Shown in pieces: positions 15,039-26,913 of a DNA stretch of 64,000 nucleotides. Under the pieces are notes generated by a model. It was not told the origin of the DNA. It worked only from the letters and a program-made list of their open reading frames with translations, and made no database searches. The stretch comes from Brevipalpus yothersi (lineage: Eukaryota > Arthropoda > Arachnida > Trombidiformes > Tenuipalpidae). How positions within the stretch are numbered: position 1 is the stretch's first letter; every line of letters starts with the position of its first letter. The stretch is from NCBI GenBank assembly GCA_003956705.1, contig QZCP01000124.1:134426-198425 (forward strand). The letters run 5' to 3'. Position numbers and translations under genes: made by a program.

Positions 15039-15872
15039 ATGGCTGGTATATTGTTCAATCTAGTCTATTTGTTTGGATCACGCTTCTACAGTCAAGCTGC
15101 CAAACTGGTGCATCCGTGGAACATTCCTTTACCTCCAGTCTATCATAAAGTTCTTGAAAAGGAATTTATTGATAGGTTTGATGAAATTCTGGTCATTGGT
15201 GATGTTCATGGATGTTATGATGAACTACGAGAATGTCTCAACACCGTTCATGCAAATACAACCACCAAAATCCTCAAAATTTTCGTCGGTGATCTCATAA
15301 ATAAAGGTGAAAAGTCTAAAGAGGTACTAAATTATGTGATGAATGAGGGAAAAAATGAATGCTTCTCTATACGAGGAAATCATGAGGAAAAAGTTCTACG
15401 TGAATATGGCAAACATCAGGAGGATAAAAAATATACACAGTATTATTCATGGATTAAAGATATAACACCTGAAGAGATTGAATTCATTTCATCTCTACCA
15501 TACACTATTCGACTCCCAATACTTAATGTGATCATCGTTCACGCTGGTCTGATTCCAAAACTTGCTCTAGATCAGAATCAGCCTTTCGATATGGTGAATA
15601 TGAGAAATGTGGTTGTTGAAAATGGCAATACGATAGCATCAAGAGATCACAAAGTGGGTGAATCTTGGGCATCCAAATGGCCCGGTCCAGAACACGTTTA
15701 TTTTGGTCATGATGCAAGGAGAAAATTTCAAAGGCATCAATTTGCCACGGGTTTGGACACAGGTTGTGTTTATGGTGGTCAGTTAACATCCGTCTTCATC
15801 AAAGGCCCACGGAAAGGGAACATCATCACGGTTAAAGCTAAGAAAGTCTATGAGAAGCCTGGTGATGATTGA
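15039..15872 (+). CDS. ApaH-like phosphatase (ALPH-type metallophosphoesterase), 277 aa
   Basis: Single-exon frame; I start it at the ATG at 15039, since the upstream extension begins at GTG. The metallophosphoesterase motifs occur in order: GDVHG (about residues 54-58), GDLINKG, GNHEEK, VHAGLIP, and the C-terminal YFGHDA then GLDTGCVYGG. This arrangement is the ApaH-like/ALPH branch of PPP-type phosphatases, related to bacterial diadenosine tetraphosphatase. Eukaryotic ALPH proteins occur in many lineages but not in mammals, and the trypanosome ALPH1 works as an mRNA decapping enzyme. The substrate here is unknown. The N-terminus (MAGILFNLVYLFGSRFYSQAAK) is hydrophobic and then mildly basic, so it could be a mitochondrial signal or membrane anchor. 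An AATAAA lies 282 bp past the stop. The gene converges with MCM5. Confidence 0.88.
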   Translation: MAGILFNLVYLFGSRFYSQAAKLVHPWNIPLPPVYHKVLEKEFIDRFDEILVIGDVHGCYDELRECLNTVHANTTTKILKIFVGDLINKGEKSKEVLNYVMNEGKNECFSIRGNHEEKVLREYGKHQEDKKYTQYYSWIKDITPEEIEFISSLPYTIRLPILNVIIVHAGLIPKLALDQNQPFDMVNMRNVVVENGNTIASRDHKVGESWASKWPGPEHVYFGHDARRKFQRHQFATGLDTGCVYGGQLTSVFIKGPRKGNIITVKAKKVYEKPGDD

Positions 15873-16153
15873 ATGGTCTTATTAAACGAAAATCTCTCCT
15901 CTTCTCTCTATCTCACTCTCATGTTCAAATGGACACATTCAAGGTACACTGTTAACCATCGATTTCTAAGCATTCTGCAAAACGAAACTTCTAGAATATT
16001 TTCACATTTTGAGACTGAAACTGCTCATTCCGGAGCGTTTCATCTCGCACCAGTGTAATAATCAACATTTCTCTCTCATTGGTTCTAGATGATCCGCTGT
16101 TGTTTCATAAATGTTTCTATCTTTTTCTGTTTCTTTCGACTTAGGTGGTATAA

Positions 16154-16159
16154 AATAAA
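16154..16159 (+). terminator. Polyadenylation signal AATAAA of the ApaH-like gene
   Basis: AATAAA lies 282 bp downstream of the stop codon at 15872, on the coding strand, before the convergent MCM5 stop at 16258. Confidence 0.5.
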
Positions 16160-16255
16160 TTTGCCTCTCATTTCTTCCGTAAAAAATTATTATCAGTAAA
16201 ATTTTAATTGAATTTTTCACAATTTTTTAGAATGGTCAAGAATACAAAATTCAAT

Positions 16256-18659
16256 CTATTTGATACGATGAAGAAGTTTTGATTGAGCACGAGGCTGAAT
16301 ATCGCCTCGCAAAACCATACACTGCAAGACTTTCCGTACGGGTGCTTCTGAGAAACCTTGCTTCGACAAATCTTCGACGATAGCTTTCTCATGATACGTA
16401 GAACCAACAGTGAAGCGTCTCTTGATCTGTCTTTCGATCGAGATCAGCAGATCATGTTCAGCTTCAGTTGTGAATCCTTCAGCTCCAGCGAGATCTCCAC
16501 TTCTTGCAGCCCTCAATGTGGAGACCAAAAACAATCTCTTTGCCTCTTCTACATGTTTGTCCTCGACAAAAGGTTTGAGTTCCATCTTGGCAAGACTCTC
16601 AGAAATTCTCACCATGGCCTCTAGTTGTCGAACTGTCAATGGAATTGTATGCTTACGAATCTGAGTTTCATCGACATCTTCAGGGTTCCTCATTTGAACA
16701 TATGTCTCAACAAGTTTCGCTCCTGCTTCTTTGCTCAATCGAGGGGCACATTTGCTAAAAGAAGAAAAAAAATATTACTCATTGAAAAGAAAATTTTTTG
16801 ATGATTCCTCACCTTCTACAATAGCTGATGTATTTTTTGAGAGTATTCAGGCTCAGCTCTCCCTCCACATTGTCCTCAATAGTTGTTTGAGCATTCATAT
16901 GAACATCCATCACATGTTTGGCTAAAGTTGCATCTTTTCGCTCATTGTGTTCGTCTTTTATAACAAATATCATATCAAATCTGGCCAAAATTGTAGGCAT
17001 GAAGTCAATATTCTGATCTCCACGAACATCATCCCATCTTCCAAAAACACTATTAGCAGCAGCTAGAACAGCGCATCTTGAATTCAGTGTGGTAGTTATA
17101 CCAGCTTTTGCAATGGATATGGTCTGTTGCTCCATAGCTTCGTGAATTGCGACTCTGTCATCTTCTCGCATTTTGTCGAACTCATCAATACAAACGCATC
17201 CTCCATCGGCCAAAACCATAGCACCACCTTCCATGATAAAGTTTCGCTGGATTGGAAGAAAATATTTGTTAGTAAAAGAAATGAATAAACTCATAAATTC
17301 GATTACTCACCGAGGCTGGATCTCGAATTACCGAAGCTGTTAAACCAGCGGCCGAACTTCCTTTGCCAGATGTATAGACACCAATTGGAGCAACTTTCTC
17401 TGCAAATTTCAGGAGCTGACTTTTAGCTGTGCCAGGATCTCCCAGAAAGAGTACATTGATATCTCCTCTCCGACACAATCCATCTGGTAGCCTTTTACGG
17501 GAACCACTGAAAAGTAGACAAGCGATGGCTTTCTTCATATCATCACATCCATACACAGATGGAGCAATACTTTTGACAATTCGTTCATAAATGATGGGAC
17601 TTGCGGCAAGATTTCGGAAGTATTCCTCTTCTTCAGGAGTATAAGGTATGACTGCATTGTGACCAAAGTTTTCCGTTTGAACTTGAATGCCAACAATTCG
17701 AACATAGGGATTTCTCACACCTACATTTGTTCTTCTATCATTATTTTTCACATTGGATACCTTTTTAATAGAATAAATCCCAGTTATAGTGACTCGATTG
17801 CCAGGTACAATGCGTTCGCAGAGGTATCGTTCACAATAAAGTTGCAGATGGCGAGGCATCTCTCCTTGCGGAACCGACTCAGGAGCCTCTTGAAGCTTGA
17901 GGATTTGATAATCAATACATTTACATTTATCGGGTACAATAAAGTATGGATCAAGAGGACACTTGATTGTTCGCCCTGTTTGATCCATGTTACATTTTCG
18001 AGGTAGCGTTAATCCTTCAAGACCTGGTCTGAGGGTAACGTCTGAGATGATATCTCGACACCCTCGACACTGAAGGGCCATACTGACTGCTTTAGCTCGG
18101 ACATTGGAAGCGGCGATGACAATTCCATTAAGTTTAACCAGTCTAGAAATGTATTCCGATTTAAGATCACGCAGAGACAGGCATTGACCATCTGAACGGA
18201 TCAAAACCTGAAAGTTTTGCGGTTCTTCTTGATCAGGTGGACGAGGACGAGTGATCTCATCACCGATTTCTTTGGCAGCCTCCTCGAAAAGAGGAAGATG
18301 CTCAATTGGATATCTGGAAACTTTGGTGGCTAAATCTTCATCATAACTGGACAGATCTTCAAGTGATATCTCAATGAAGAATTGGCCAGAATTGTATTGA
18401 GATTTGAGCATCTCTCTGTCCGGATAGAAAATAGACACCAAATCAGTATTCAAAATCATAACCTAAAGGCAAGAAAATTTCTCACAAATTTAAGCACTTA
18501 CCGATATTTAGGGATTAAGTTACCTTCATGATATTGTTTCAAGAAGTCACGAAACTTTCTCTTGATGGCAGTCAAATTCATCAATGAATTTTCATTTCCA
18601 TCCTGAAGGCTTGACAAATTGTCACTATAGTAGACACCAGGATCATCAAATCCATCCAT
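16256..18659 (-). CDS. MCM5: DNA replication licensing factor MCM5, four exons
   Basis: Exons are 18659-18502, 18415-17311, 17246-16813 and 16754-16256, all in frame, giving 731 residues (human is 734). MCM5 is one of six subunits of the MCM2-7 replicative helicase in the nucleus. The start is MDGFDDPGVYYSD. The N-domain shows a zinc-binding C-R-G-C...C-N-M-D...C pattern, and PGNRVTITGIYSIKK follows. The AAA+ core has Walker A GDPGTAKSQLLK, KGSSAAGLTASV, Walker B CIDEFDKM and TTTLNSRCAVLAAANSVFG. The arginine-finger motif reads ILARFDM where human has ILSRFDM. The first intron must use gtaagtgc at 18501 and the acceptor ccggacag at 18416, giving IPKYREMLK; the apparent ATG at 18459 is intronic. 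The C-terminal winged-helix (LKRRF...KVLQCM) is complete. Confidence 0.96.
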
Positions 18660-21600
18660 GATTAGCTTAGAAGACAAGTAATTACAATCTCACGATTAAA
18701 AGATAATAATTAATCAAATCAATTGATACAATTAAGCAAGCAACACAAACAGAAAGGCAAAGTTAAAGAGACAAAAATTAAAAGTCGACAATAAAGAATC
18801 GTAAAAAGGCGCGAAAAATGTTTAACTAGAGCCATCTAGAGGGTTGAAAATTGAAACTTTTCCGTTCATTTTTAACGGAACTTCCGTCGAAAAAGTTTTA
18901 CTTCCGATTCGATGTTTTCAGAGCGAGTTCTTCTTAAATGAGCTCATTAGTTTAGTCTGGCTGGATTGACCAATTAAATTTACCCTTCTTCAGGAACACA
19001 CGATGGAGATGAGCGTGCTCGAATGTTCATTACCGGGTATGATGATTTAAGATGGAGAAAATGTATCTGTTGGTCTGGAATTTGCATATATTTATTGATT
19101 TTCTCCTTGGCTGAGGACCCTTTCTGGATGATTTTTTCTCATGAACCATTCCAAGCTGGAAGCATCACTGACAGTATCCATGTGTGTCTTATATCCAAAA
19201 ATTTTGTGAATTTATCATAACTCCTCGAACACCATTAGGAGTGATATGCAGCCTGAGTTATAGTCATTCTGCTAAAAAACGTGAAAAATTCTACAGATTC
19301 AAGATTCAAAATCTCACCTCGAATTTGATGTTTTCGTACTAGACTAGATAGGGTCAATATGTAATGAAAAATATCCCACAAGATACACCATGAACTTCTC
19401 TGAACAATTGTTATCAACCTTGACACGATTCATACGAAAAACTTTCCAAAGCAATTTTATCTCAAATCAGCAGGTGCTAAAATGTTCCTATTTCGCTCAT
19501 CCAAATGAATTAACATCCATTCACTGAAAAATGAATGATCACAATCGATTATTCCAAAAAAGATCCAACGTTTTCGTGAAATTCTGATAATTGCCATGAA
19601 ATTTATGATTACAATATTTTTAGATGGTTGGTCAACTTTGGCTAAATCATTGCACGTCTCACACCATCGTTCGCTAGAATTGTAATTGTAATTGTGATGC
19701 GGATGCTCTGAATGAATGCTCAATTTTGAACGGTAATTTTTCGCTTCTCTCTCTCTCAATAACTCTTCCTTGTCCTTTCAATGAATGCCAATTCATTCAC
19801 ATAACTAATGGAGGTGAAGAATAAATGGAATCGCGCTCGGGCAACTTTTTCGTTCACTGGGATAGTTAACATGCACAGCGGTGAGTAAATACATTCACGA
19901 TACTCAATTTCAAGCGATAACTGTTTAAGACTGACTTCGGTTATCTGTGAAGAATCATCACGATCGGCGACAGATTGAGAAAAAGACAAGCTACCGAAGA
20001 TGATGAGGGAAGGAAGATGAAGAAGAGAGAGACAAGAAAAAAATAAAGAAAGAAAAAGAGGATGAGAAGCATGTAATTATTTTCACCAAAGTTCCAAAAG
20101 CAGATGACGGTACAGCATGATGATGAAAAGGCCTTCTGTTTAGTGATGTAGATTCAGTGCGTTCGTCAGAATAGAGACCCTTGATAGTAGATCATACAGT
20201 ATATGTATATGAGCCATGCCATCCAAAAAGTATATATATAAATGTATTCATGCTAAGTATGAACATGTACATGCATATGTGTGTGTGTGTTCACGAGCTT
20301 GAAGACGGGCTTAGGTGATCGGGCTAAGTTTGTGTATAAAAAGTGGCAGTTGTCTTGAGTATGTGGAATAGTTTTCATGCTAAGATGCATCATGATTGAC
20401 GCTCAAACTGGATTCACTTGTGAACTTTTTGCTTCTTGAAACGTTTGCTTTGATCTTTACTCTTCGTTTGGAGAGAGACTCAATTGGTAAAGAGAGAGAG
20501 AGAGAGAAAATTATGTAGAGCGAATAAAAAAGGTAAAGCGATCAGCATGGAATAGGGCTTCTTCTCAATCAGATTAGTGTAATGCTCGAGGAATAAGTTG
20601 AAACAGTGATTCATCCGACAGCTTATCATTATGCAATAGGAAAAGAAAAGAGAGAGAGAGAATCTTCATGTAGTTTACATGTAAATGTATCTGAACGATC
20701 TTGACTGCCACTTGTGCGATGTTGGATGTGTTCAAAACGTGAGTTAATTAGTCGCGTGTTATGAAGATCATTTTTTCGTCTCGCAGCAAATATTTAGGAG
20801 AGAAAATTTTTCACATTACAATCAGTCATTTGATGGAAAATGGAAAGTGACCCAAACAGCACCCCAGTTCAAAGGCTGGAAATTTATTCCCGATCATTTT
20901 GATCCATCCCATCTTTATCCTTTCTACATACCAGTATCTTTAAATTCGGTTCCGATCGGCCAAGCTTCTGGTCAATTTGTTTATATTGTTAAGAGTTTGG
21001 AAAGTTTGCCGATAACTTTCCACACTTCTCCTAAATACCACATCTGAGAGTTCAACACATCCTTTGAGAAATAATATTTACCATTTTCCCTGGGAAAAAC
21101 TTTCAACTTCAACTCTGTCGGCAATAGATCAGTCAGAATACGAGTGCAACTAACTAAACCGAAGCATTGGGATGCATCATCGTTGATAACCGTTAGATTT
21201 TGTTGACTAAACATGAACTAATTTTCTGTCTCTCTGTCTTCTTTTCTCTCTCTCTCTTCCTGATCAATTGAATCCAACATTTATGAAGACAATTTTTTTT
21301 CACACCAAAGTTTCTCTGGCTGCAGCATGAGCTCATGATGCGACAAGCAAATAATTCATCAGAGAAAGAGAATTTTGTCATTTCAAGTGATGCATAAAAT
21401 TTTTCTCCCTCGGAATGGCAAATGTTGTGAGTATCAATCAGAGCAAGGAAGAGATATCTTTGCTAGTTTCATTCTAAAATCTCGTTGAACAGAGTTCAGA
21501 TCAATTTTCCACCACCCTCAGGCACACAACAATGTGGTATGGTCTTTCCGAATGCTATTATTTCAGTTGCTCATGATGAATTTGTCTCCTGCTTCTGGTA

Positions 21601-22443
21601 AAAATCAAAAAGTAATATGATATGCAAATTAGTCGTTATCCACTGGATGCAGAATCTAGGATTAGTGAGACAAATAAATGGGAAAACAAATTATTGGTTC
21701 TGTTGGGTATCAATATCCTGTGTGAATCGTTTGGCTTCCCAATTGTTGCCAGCTATTCAAAATAATTTTTTATCATTCACCATTTTGCCTTGAAATTTTG
21801 AAAATGTCTCATGAATTGCAGTTTGAACGAGAAAATATCTCAATTACATGGCAACTGGAAACCTCAAAGAATTGCTCATTCTTGAGTGATGACTCCGATG
21901 ATATGATATTGGCAAAGAGAGCTGCTTTTTGTCTCATCTTTCTCTCACTTTTCAAGATGCTAGATACTTCTCCGCGTCTGATGCCAAAATCAGACCTCTA
22001 TCATTTTTCGTAGAGGAAAAAGATTACATCTCATCATGTTTCCTGAATAGAATAATTTTCAAGAGCTTTTCGAACATATTTTTTTCCATTTTATGTCCTC
22101 CCCAATACGGGTCAAGAACCAGCCACAATAGTGACGAATAATTATTCATCAGCATGGCTTTATCAGAAGAGTTACAGATTTCAATGAAGAATTGCTAACA
22201 GAAGGCACAAAACAGAAGCTCATAATACAGATCATGGCTCTTCAATTTTTTCTCTCTCTCCTTCTCTTTCTCCCTTAAGAACGTAAAAAATGCTGGTACA
22301 ACCATGTATATATTCAAATAGCATTCATGGACAAGTGTCAATTTTCACTTATCACTCCATGAGATATTGTTATCCGAGAAGATTCTTCGTATTCTTTTCT
22401 TTCCAAGTTTTGGATTAATCAATTTTTTTTGTCTCTTCATAAA
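18660..22443. other. Long intergenic region, only weak exon-like stretches
   Basis: No gene can be assigned. Possible exon-like stretches are a plus-strand frame at about 18999-19220, preceded by the acceptor-like cccttcttcag and reading THDGDERARMFITGYDD then a hydrophobic segment, and three consecutive minus-strand frames between 19989 and 19235 with ordinary amino-acid composition (for example WCETCNDLAK). These could be remnants or exons of a fast-evolving gene such as a chemoreceptor, but I cannot join them. The rest contains short GA runs and AT-rich sequence. Confidence 0.3.
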
Positions 22444-22851
22444 ATGTTCATCTACGTAATATTGATAAGTATGGCCACTCATATGGTATTGTGTGATCCA
22501 GTTTTGGCTCCTGTTAAACCAGTGAAAGCATCGATAATTGACACGCCAGAAGATCCAGTGTCCGAATTTATGGTTAAATTAATCAGAAGCTTTTGGGATT
22601 TCATGGAAATGATAGCTATTATTCCTCGAAAAATTAATCCAGCCCAAAATAATGTGACAATCGTTGCTCAAGCAAATGGAAGTGCTCTACGTGACCAACT
22701 TGCTCGTGAGATTGATAACTTTACCACCGATCAATTTGAGACTACCAGAAATGTTTCTAGATCATCCATATTACCATCTTCGAGAATTATTGTGGACAAC
22801 AATGAAATCGCTGACAATGAAGAAAATTTTCAAGAGCAAAGTAGAGCGTGA
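22444..22851 (+). CDS. Orphan secreted glycoprotein, 135 aa
   Basis: The frame starts at the ATG at 22444; the frame upstream has no ATG. Residues 1-17 (MFIYVILISMATHMVLC) form a signal peptide with cleavage probably just after, before DPVLAPVKPVKAS. The mature part carries a hydrophobic amphipathic stretch (FMVKLIRSFWDFMEMIAII) and four N-glycosylation sequons: N-V-T, N-G-S, N-F-T and N-V-S. The C-terminal third is acidic and asparagine-rich. No cysteine remains after the signal peptide. I do not recognise the family. An AATAAA at 22970 lies 119 bp after the stop, which supports a real transcription unit. It could be a lineage-specific salivary, cuticular or immune protein. Confidence 0.55.
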   Translation: MFIYVILISMATHMVLCDPVLAPVKPVKASIIDTPEDPVSEFMVKLIRSFWDFMEMIAIIPRKINPAQNNVTIVAQANGSALRDQLAREIDNFTTDQFETTRNVSRSSILPSSRIIVDNNEIADNEENFQEQSRA

Positions 22852-22969
22852 AATTAAATCACTCCAGTCTGAAACCCAAGGTCTTCCAATCATTTTATAG
22901 GATCGAAAAATTTTTCCCTGAATCGATCGTTATTTAAACCATTTACTTAATTTTCCATCGAAGAATTGA

Positions 22970-22975
22970 AATAAA
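22970..22975 (+). terminator. Polyadenylation signal AATAAA for the 135-aa secreted protein
   Basis: AATAAA followed by an A-run, 119 bp after the stop at 22851. Confidence 0.55.
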
Positions 22976-23702
22976 AAAAATGGTATCTTCTATTCATGAA
23001 GATGCTGTAGCCTTTGAAATAACTTTTTCTTCTCTTCTTTTGACCAAAATACTTAATTACTTTCGTCGTTATTATGGAGCACAAAAAGTATTAAGTGACC
23101 CAATGCTATGTTTAGATCATTTATCGGCTCCTTGAATGATGAAAATATTCAGATCAGTTTTGATTTTTAGATGTGTCAAATTTTTTATATTCTTAAACCA
23201 CATCACAAATCAAAAAGAATCCATCTAAACGACTACTCCTCTAATATAAAAGGTGTGAGTCGATCAATCAACAATCTATCCAGATAACTAATCGAAAAAT
23301 TCATGATTCATTGACATTCTCCAGTCGAGTCTATAGCTTGTTTCAAGTATGCTTATTTCAATCAATTGATGTACATCTAAATTGACATCTTGATGATGAA
23401 AAAAAGAAAGAGAGAGAGAGAGAGAGAAAAAAAATATCATAAAGATACATTCACAGCAAATGATGACGATAATCTACTCATCATGATGAACGGAAGTACG
23501 AAAGTCAAAACATGTACGTATAGTTACTTACAAGTTGTTAGACTCGAAACTTCAGGAGAGGATGTTGATGGGAAAGTGTGGGAAAGGATGCTCATGAGAT
23601 GTGGATAAAGTCTGTGAGTATATCTTCAGTTAGCTTGAAGATAATATTTTCTTTACGTTCATCGTCCAAGCCCACATATACAATGAACATGGTCATCCAG
23701 TG

Positions 23703-23784
<82 letters not shown>

Positions 23785-26700
23785 AATATTTAAAATTTTC
23801 GATCCTCAGATTGATCTCGTTTTTGTAACAGGAGAGAGAGAAGGAAGAAAAGATGATTATCCCAAAAGTCAAGGAAACGAATACATACACAAAGTTTCGA
23901 TACCGGCATAATTGAGCAACTTTCTCTCTCTCCTCTCTTGAACACTACTACTATATGAGATTGGCCCCCAGAACGAAGGAAGTGAAAGTGGCCTTACACA
24001 AGTTTGGCAACGTTCAAGGACTAGTTTTGAGAAAAGAGAGAGAGAAAGAGAGATGTATTTAAGTAAACTAGGAGAGAGAGAGAGAACAAGAACGTGTTTT
24101 CAACGTCTCTCTGAGAGAGATGTAAACATTGCAAAATTGGTAACATTATTTACTTCAGGCCACTGGCCCAGGCTGAGAAAGAGAGAAAGAAAGAGAGAGG
24201 GGTTTTGTTTACATTTTTTGAGAACACTACGTGCTGATGGTAGCATATGGCGGTTTTATCCATGTGTTTAAGGAGAAAAGTGCTGCAACGATTATAGCGG
24301 ATGATATTTTGTGAGATGTAAGAATGTTCTTTTGCCTGTTTAGCATCGACGAATTGAAAATTTTCACCTTTTTTTCTTCTCTTTTCTCTCTTTTCGTCCG
24401 ATTGACGATAGTTCGTCAGTTTATCGCTCCCCGGCTGTGATACACGGTCTTTTTGATCAAGTATAGTCCGCTATTATAGCCTGATTTTTGGGAGTCCTGT
24501 TTTGTGAAGTCCTCACTTCGATGGATAGAATGTAGAAACGACAGGAAGAGAGAGGGAGAGAGAGAAAGAAAGAGAAAAAGAGAGAGATTTAGTGAGAGAA
24601 AGAGAGAGAGAGAGCGAACGTGAATCAAAAATGGTGTCGAATCTGAATGGTTTTCAAGCGAGCAAAAGTGAGAGAGATATTGACTCATCGACTTCCATTT
24701 CAAATGGTTTGAGGCAAATCATCGACATCATCGACATTTAATCTATTACTGGATTCCATGCCTATGAATGTATATGTGTATGTTTGTGTGTATACCCAAC
24801 AGCAAATGCTCTTATATTAGCTTAACTTACTCTCTTCTTCCTCTCTCTTTTTATCATCATCAACAAGTCACCACCAGCAGTCAGTCAAAAAGTGTTGTGT
24901 GTTTTTTAAATGATGATATTTTTTTCTGACAAAGTGTAAGGAAGCCAAATAATGTTTCATCATCAACCATCAATGATCATATAAATCTGATCCATTTGAA
25001 AGTATTAACTGGATTAACATTATCATCACTGTTAAAGCGAAATTTTCTACATCGATCTTACACAGTATGTCTACCATTTGTTTTGATTATTATTGTTGTT
25101 ATTGTTTTTAGTCATCATCAGCTTTAAATACTAATAATGAAATGTATATCTGATTCTTTTCTTCTCTCCAATTTATGATATAGTTGTGATGGTATTTATT
25201 TCACGAGGGAAACATAACTTCAAAAATCAACTCACACACACACCCACTCACCCCAAAAAGATATCTGTAACACTTCTGATGCCATTAAAGTGTCGACCTA
25301 ATCAAGTAAAATTCCATTAGATCCTCCCTCTCTCTCTCCATGGTACTCTCTGTATGATCATCAATCAACAGAAATATTCAACCAAACACCAACATCAACC
25401 AAATACTCTTGTTTTTGTCTTCAAATACACGTATTTCACACAAATCAGATCATCATCATCATTTGCTCATTACAAAGGCCTAGCTTGTGAAGTGGAAAGA
25501 AAATTGTAAATTTTTTACTCTTCTTCCTCATCAATTCCAATTCCATCTGCTTTTTGTAACATCTAATGGTCATCACTCTTGGACCGTTGGTTAAAAGCGA
25601 CAATAATCATCTTTGAGTGTATTTTTACAGCTGCCCGATAAACTATTCAAAAGAAGAGGACACATAGACCCACAGCTAATCATTTTTAAGGCTTCTGAAA
25701 AACTGAGGCTAACCAGCAAATGTCCAATCATCGATTGAAACCTTGATGTGGTCAAGCAATCGGTTATATTTCAGTGATCATTTTGAAGTCAAGTGCTTTG
25801 ATTAGTGATAATTTTGATGCAAAGGTGTAGTGTTTTGTGTATCTTGGATGATTTTCCTATTTGTTGAAATATTCGACGGATGTGAATGTGCATGTGAATG
25901 AATAGCCACCATCTCATCGAAAGCTTGTCACCTCTTTTTATATACCGATTTTGTCTTCAACCATGCCAACATCATCAGGGCCCATTTGAATGCTCCTATT
26001 TCTAATCATCTCTTACAAGCAACTCATCATCTCAAATACGTTTATGCAAAGTCTACAAAATGTGATATACATACACACACAAACATACACTCATAGTAAG
26101 ATTACAAAAGAGTATTTGCAGAAAGAAAAGAAAAGAATAAGTTAATTGTAACAAAGATTTGGACCTAAACAACCAACTACTACTCATTTAATCAGTTTAT
26201 TATAACAAACACTTAATTTTGCGATTCAAGTTCTCTTTCTCTTCAACTACAAATATCAACACACTCTCTCTCTCTTTTTCTCTCTCTCTCTCTCTCTTCC
26301 TCTCTTTCTTCGCCTCCCCTCCATCAAATCTGGAGCTGATTACTTTTTCCAAATCGTGTGTGGTGTGGTGTGTGTCTCGCTTCTCACAACTTCCCCTTTT
26401 GGTCATTACCTATCTCATTCCTCATCATCAACCTCTCAAGACCATTTCAGTGGGGGATCGATTTTCTTTTCTCGATTACAATTCTCTTTCACTTACACCA
26501 CACACACACACACATTCTCTTTCTTTTTCTCTCGCTCTCTCTCCTTTTTTCGCCTTCTCGGTTTTTATCAGCACCATTTTCAACACTCTTTGTCACTCAC
26601 CTTGGCTTCGAGTGCCATATCCTTCCTGAAAGATATTCACACATCTTATCTCTCTCATAGTAATGAATACTTCTCTTCTTTCTGGTTAATAAGCTAAGAA

Positions 26701-26913
26701 AAAGTACCTTAATACATTGTCTATGTGTGTGTGTATACATATATGTATGTGTTCATCTGAGGAAGTTTTGATCATGCTGCTCAGTGATTTTTGAACTCTA
26801 ATTTATATACATACCTACGTTCATACGTTCACTTGACTCGTAACGAAACTATTTTCTGAATCTTAGTGTGTCTGTGTAGGTGTTGTTATCATTATTATTA
26901 TTAATTCATCAAT
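22976..26913. other. Gene-free, GA/CT-rich region upstream of IQSEC
   Basis: Nearly 4 kb without a convincing exon. It is dense in GA and GAAA tracts (23400-23430, 23702-23782, 24030-24200, 24545-24615) and CT tracts (26260-26310, 26500-26540). It probably holds the promoter and long 5' UTR of IQSEC. The repeats create artificial ERER or SLSL frames that I reject. Confidence 0.5.
23702..23782. repeat. Compound (GAAA)n-(GA)n microsatellite
   Basis: About seven GAAA units (23702-23731) pass directly into about 26 GA units (23731-23782). Confidence 0.95.

Noticed and set aside
18416..18459. ATG-led N-terminus MILNTDLVSIFYPD for MCM5
   Set aside because: This is intron 1. The exon starts at 18415, which restores the conserved KYREMLK junction, and the true start is the ATG at 18659.
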